Notes under the pieces: generated by a model
Database searches by the model: none
What the model saw: only the letters and a program-made list of their open reading frames with translations
Told to the model about the DNA's origin: nothing
Origin: JAICTV01 sp034666045
GTDB lineage: Bacteria > Planctomycetota > Phycisphaerae > Tepidisphaerales > Tepidisphaeraceae
Assembly (NCBI GenBank): GCA_034666045.1
Contig: JAXDMN010000243.1
Coordinates: 1 to 8,761, forward strand
DNA: 8,761 nt
Direction of reading: 5' to 3'
Part shown: positions 6,691 through 8,761 of the stretch, piece after piece
Layout of the letters: every line of letters begins with the position of its first letter
Position numbering within the stretch: the first letter of the stretch is position 1
Program-made: the position numbers and the translations under genes

Positions 6691-8761
6691 CACGCGCTCC
6701 TTGCTGGAAGGCGCACCTCGAACGCAGTGACAAAGCCGTCCGGCGGCGTGACAACCGCTATGCTACCATCGTTCTCGATCACCATTTCCTGCACGATGGT
6801 TAGCCCAAGCCCCGTACCGCTCCCGAAATCTTCATCTTGGACGTGTGTGCGGGTTACGAAGGCGTCAAAAATGCGTTCCTTAATTGCTTCCGGGATTCCG
6901 CATCCTGTGTCTGCCATCAGGAGTGTGACCTCCTCATCAGAGGCGCGAGCGCGAAAAAGAAGGTTTCGCGCCGTCGCCTCGGGTGCGAGCATCGCCTTTA
7001 CCGCGTTCGTCAATAGGTTGAAGACGATAGAGTTGAGTTCCGCCTTGTGCATAGGCCGTACATGCAACCCGCGTGGGACATCGAACGTAATCTTAATGCG
7101 GCGCTGATCCAGGAATTGACGAAATGTCGTAATCAACTTCTTTAGGTGCGGCTCAAGCTCGATGTCATCACGCTTTCGGCGGGCTCCTATGCGAATGAAA
7201 TCGTCGATATAGGAGCGATACGTCGCCAAGTCGTTTAGTCCCGACCTCAGCGTCCCAACGTGCTCGCGCACTTCCTCAGTGGCTCTTGTAGGAAGCGTAC
7301 CCAAGCATGCTTCAATCTCTTGGGTGGCAATACCGATGCTCTGACCCACCATACGGAGCTCGTGCGAAAATGCGGCTAAGCCGGTGCCTAGGGATGCTAG
7401 GATTCGGAGCATCTCAATGTGATCAAGAAGATCCTCTTCTCCGCGGCGTACGGCGCGCACGATCCGTTTTCGGCTGTCCCGCTCCAACTCCGCGGTCGTC
7501 GACAAATGCGATTGCACCCGATCGAAGACTTTTCGACTGATCGCCTTCGCTTCAAGCGCTGCCCGCAGTTCACCGAGGAGTGCTTGTGACTCCGCTTCTT
7601 TCTGCTCGCGCTCTTTCTTTAGTTGGCGAAGAACGCGTTTGCTTGGCTTGCTTTTGCCGGCGCGCCCCCGGCTCTTCTTCGCGGTGACCGCACCGTGCTC
7701 GATCGCTGCAATAGTGAGTGCCTCAAAGACGAAATGGCGCAGATCATGGAAGGCTGCGTTCTCGACCAGCCCGCGCCGGGTGAGAAGCTCTACGAAGTCA
7801 GGGTTCTTAGCGGCCGTGAGCTGCACGCCTCCGAGCATGTTCTGATTTCGCCACATATTGAGTGGCGGCCGACGCGCTGCAACGTGCCCTTCGATGCCGA
7901 GCCAATCATTCTCGGGTTCGCCGTATGGTGATAACTTAAACCCATCGCGCCAGATCTTCGCTCCACCGTACTTCTTGAGCAACAACTGTAGTTGTCGAAT
8001 TCCAAGCTTCTCCGGAGATTTGAGTACGAAGAGTTCAAGTGAGAACTTAAGGGGGCCGGTTCGTAATGGCTTCTTGTACTGCTCAACTAATTGCTCTTTC
8101 CGTTTTGGCCGGTGAAAGTGCAGCTTGATTTCACCCCGCCCCTTCGCATCTACCGTCCCTTCAACGGTCATCACTCGCTCTTCGCGCAGCAGATCGAGTT
8201 CTTCAAGGTTTTGTGCAAGACGATCCCCTTCAATTGAAACGGCCACGTCAAAGCCGGGATCCTCTTTGTTTGACGTCCCACCTGGTCCGCGCAAGTGGAT
8301 GAGTTCTAACAGGACCTTTTCCAAGTCTTGACGCGACCAGTCCCGGTGCAGCCCACTGATCTCGAGTCTCGTACCGCGGGCGGACTTACTCGCCGACCCC
8401 TCTCGCAGTGGCTGCTGAATGTCCTCGAGGGGAATACCAGCCTTGTACTTGGTCCAGTCGAACGAAATCTCAATTTCGCTCCCACCACGCTGAGATCGCA
8501 GCGTCAGCGCGTTACCCAAGCGTTGCGCTGCAAATCGGCCGATACCCTTCTGTCCGGTGCGAGCCCTCCCGTACTTTGGAGATTTAGGATGCTCTTCCTT
8601 TACGTCAGTGCCAATTGCCATCCAGCCACGTGTGAGGTCATCGACAGTCATTCCGTGACCGTCGTCCTCGACAACTAGCATGGGGGGCTTTGCGCTTGGC
8701 AGGTAGTCAATTAATACCAGCGTCGCGTCCGCGTCGTACGCGTTCTTGACCAACTCTGCCA
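6690..8761 (-). CDS. Dual-GHKL ATPase: Hsp90/MORC-type N-terminus fused to histidine-kinase-like C-terminus (5' truncated)
   Basis: The frame is open to the right edge; the visible protein begins AELVKNAYDADAT, which is already the N-box with its catalytic Glu, so the start is outside. Counting the Leu at 8753 as residue 1, module one shows VEDDGHGM (28-35) and RTGQKGIGRFA (65-75), the Lys-containing lid typical of HATPase_c_3 (Hsp90/MutL/MORC-like) proteins. An S5-like transducer follows (about 288-355), with RRPPLNMW and TRRGLVENAAFHDL. A basic, charged coiled coil spans about 359-440. Then an H-box-like helix, LAAFSHELRMV (H464), precedes a full HATPase_c: ELNSIVFNLLTNAVKAM (572-588), ADTGCGIPE (614-622), IFDAF (628-632) and GSGTGLGL (644-651). 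No membrane segment is visible, so it is probably cytosolic. It likely autophosphorylates and signals to the adjacent receiver protein, with the first ATPase acting as a nucleotide-gated clamp or sensor. Function beyond this is unknown. Confidence 0.87.
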   Translation of the reverse strand, partial: AELVKNAYDADATLVLIDYLPSAKPPMLVVEDDGHGMTVDDLTRGWMAIGTDVKEEHPKSPKYGRARTGQKGIGRFAAQRLGNALTLRSQRGGSEIEISFDWTKYKAGIPLEDIQQPLREGSASKSARGTRLEISGLHRDWSRQDLEKVLLELIHLRGPGGTSNKEDPGFDVAVSIEGDRLAQNLEELDLLREERVMTVEGTVDAKGRGEIKLHFHRPKRKEQLVEQYKKPLRTGPLKFSLELFVLKSPEKLGIRQLQLLLKKYGGAKIWRDGFKLSPYGEPENDWLGIEGHVAARRPPLNMWRNQNMLGGVQLTAAKNPDFVELLTRRGLVENAAFHDLRHFVFEALTIAAIEHGAVTAKKSRGRAGKSKPSKRVLRQLKKEREQKEAESQALLGELRAALEAKAISRKVFDRVQSHLSTTAELERDSRKRIVRAVRRGEEDLLDHIEMLRILASLGTGLAAFSHELRMVGQSIGIATQEIEACLGTLPTRATEEVREHVGTLRSGLNDLATYRSYIDDFIRIGARRKRDDIELEPHLKKLITTFRQFLDQRRIKITFDVPRGLHVRPMHKAELNSIVFNLLTNAVKAMLAPEATARNLLFRARASDEEVTLLMADTGCGIPEAIKERIFDAFVTRTHVQDEDFGSGTGLGLTIVQEMVIENDGSIAVVTPPDGFVTAFEVRLPARSA
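6697..6702 (-). promoter_or_regulatory. Shine-Dalgarno site for the receiver gene
   Basis: The reverse strand reads AAGGAG, six bases before ATG at 6690 and only three before the alternative GTG at 6693, so it favours ATG. It sits inside the end of the kinase-like gene, whose TGA shares its last base with the ATG. Confidence 0.7.

Noticed and set aside
8751..8753. TTG as the start of the dual-ATPase protein
   Set aside because: It would begin inside the N-box and remove the catalytic Glu immediately upstream; the frame continues to the window end.

Overview
The window joins two very different halves. Positions 1 to about 4800 are GC-rich (roughly two-thirds G+C in lines I counted), with all genes on the + strand. 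Positions about 4900 to 8761 have a visibly lower G+C (about 55% in a sampled line), with all genes on the - strand. The left half suggests a large-genome environmental bacterium, most likely Verrucomicrobiota or a neighbouring PVC or Acidobacteria lineage. This rests on the pairing of an FG-GAP/ASPIC-UnbV protein with a TPR-glycosyltransferase, weak Shine-Dalgarno signals, and intergenic 'AACCACAGAG...' and 'ACACGAA' repeat sequences of a kind I associate with those genomes. The assignment is inference, not proof.

Layout: (1) 1-2241, the 3' part of a large FG-GAP/VCBS plus ASPIC/UnbV protein whose start lies left of the window. (2) 2263-4263, a TPR protein with a C-terminal GT-B (GT9/GT41-like) glycosyltransferase domain, 21 bases downstream and probably cotranscribed. 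(3) 4264-4952, a repeat-dense region between convergent genes. It holds three copies of a 30/31-bp unit, a short-period CACAGAG-type sequence, and a 21-bp tandem array of 13 units with an embedded 42-bp higher-order period. (4) 8761-4953 on the - strand, a tightly overlapping three-gene operon.

The operon is the most interesting part. Its first visible gene (5' end outside the window) encodes one polypeptide with two complete GHKL ATP-binding modules: an N-terminal Hsp90/MutL/MORC-type ATPase with an S5-like transducer, then a coiled coil, an H-box-like helix and a histidine-kinase-type HATPase. The second gene overlaps it by one base (TGATG). It encodes a receiver-like domain with an intact acidic pocket, Asp and Lys, followed by a helical region and three CxxC pairs instead of a DNA-binding output. 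The third gene overlaps the second by 17 bases and encodes a 245-aa protein of no family I can name with confidence.

The architecture suggests a phosphorelay: ATPase/kinase to zinc-ribbon receiver, with the third protein as partner or effector. The unusual domain make-up, different base composition and compact operon fit a horizontally acquired module, possibly a defence or stress system. That function is inference; no nuclease, protease or toxin motif is visible.
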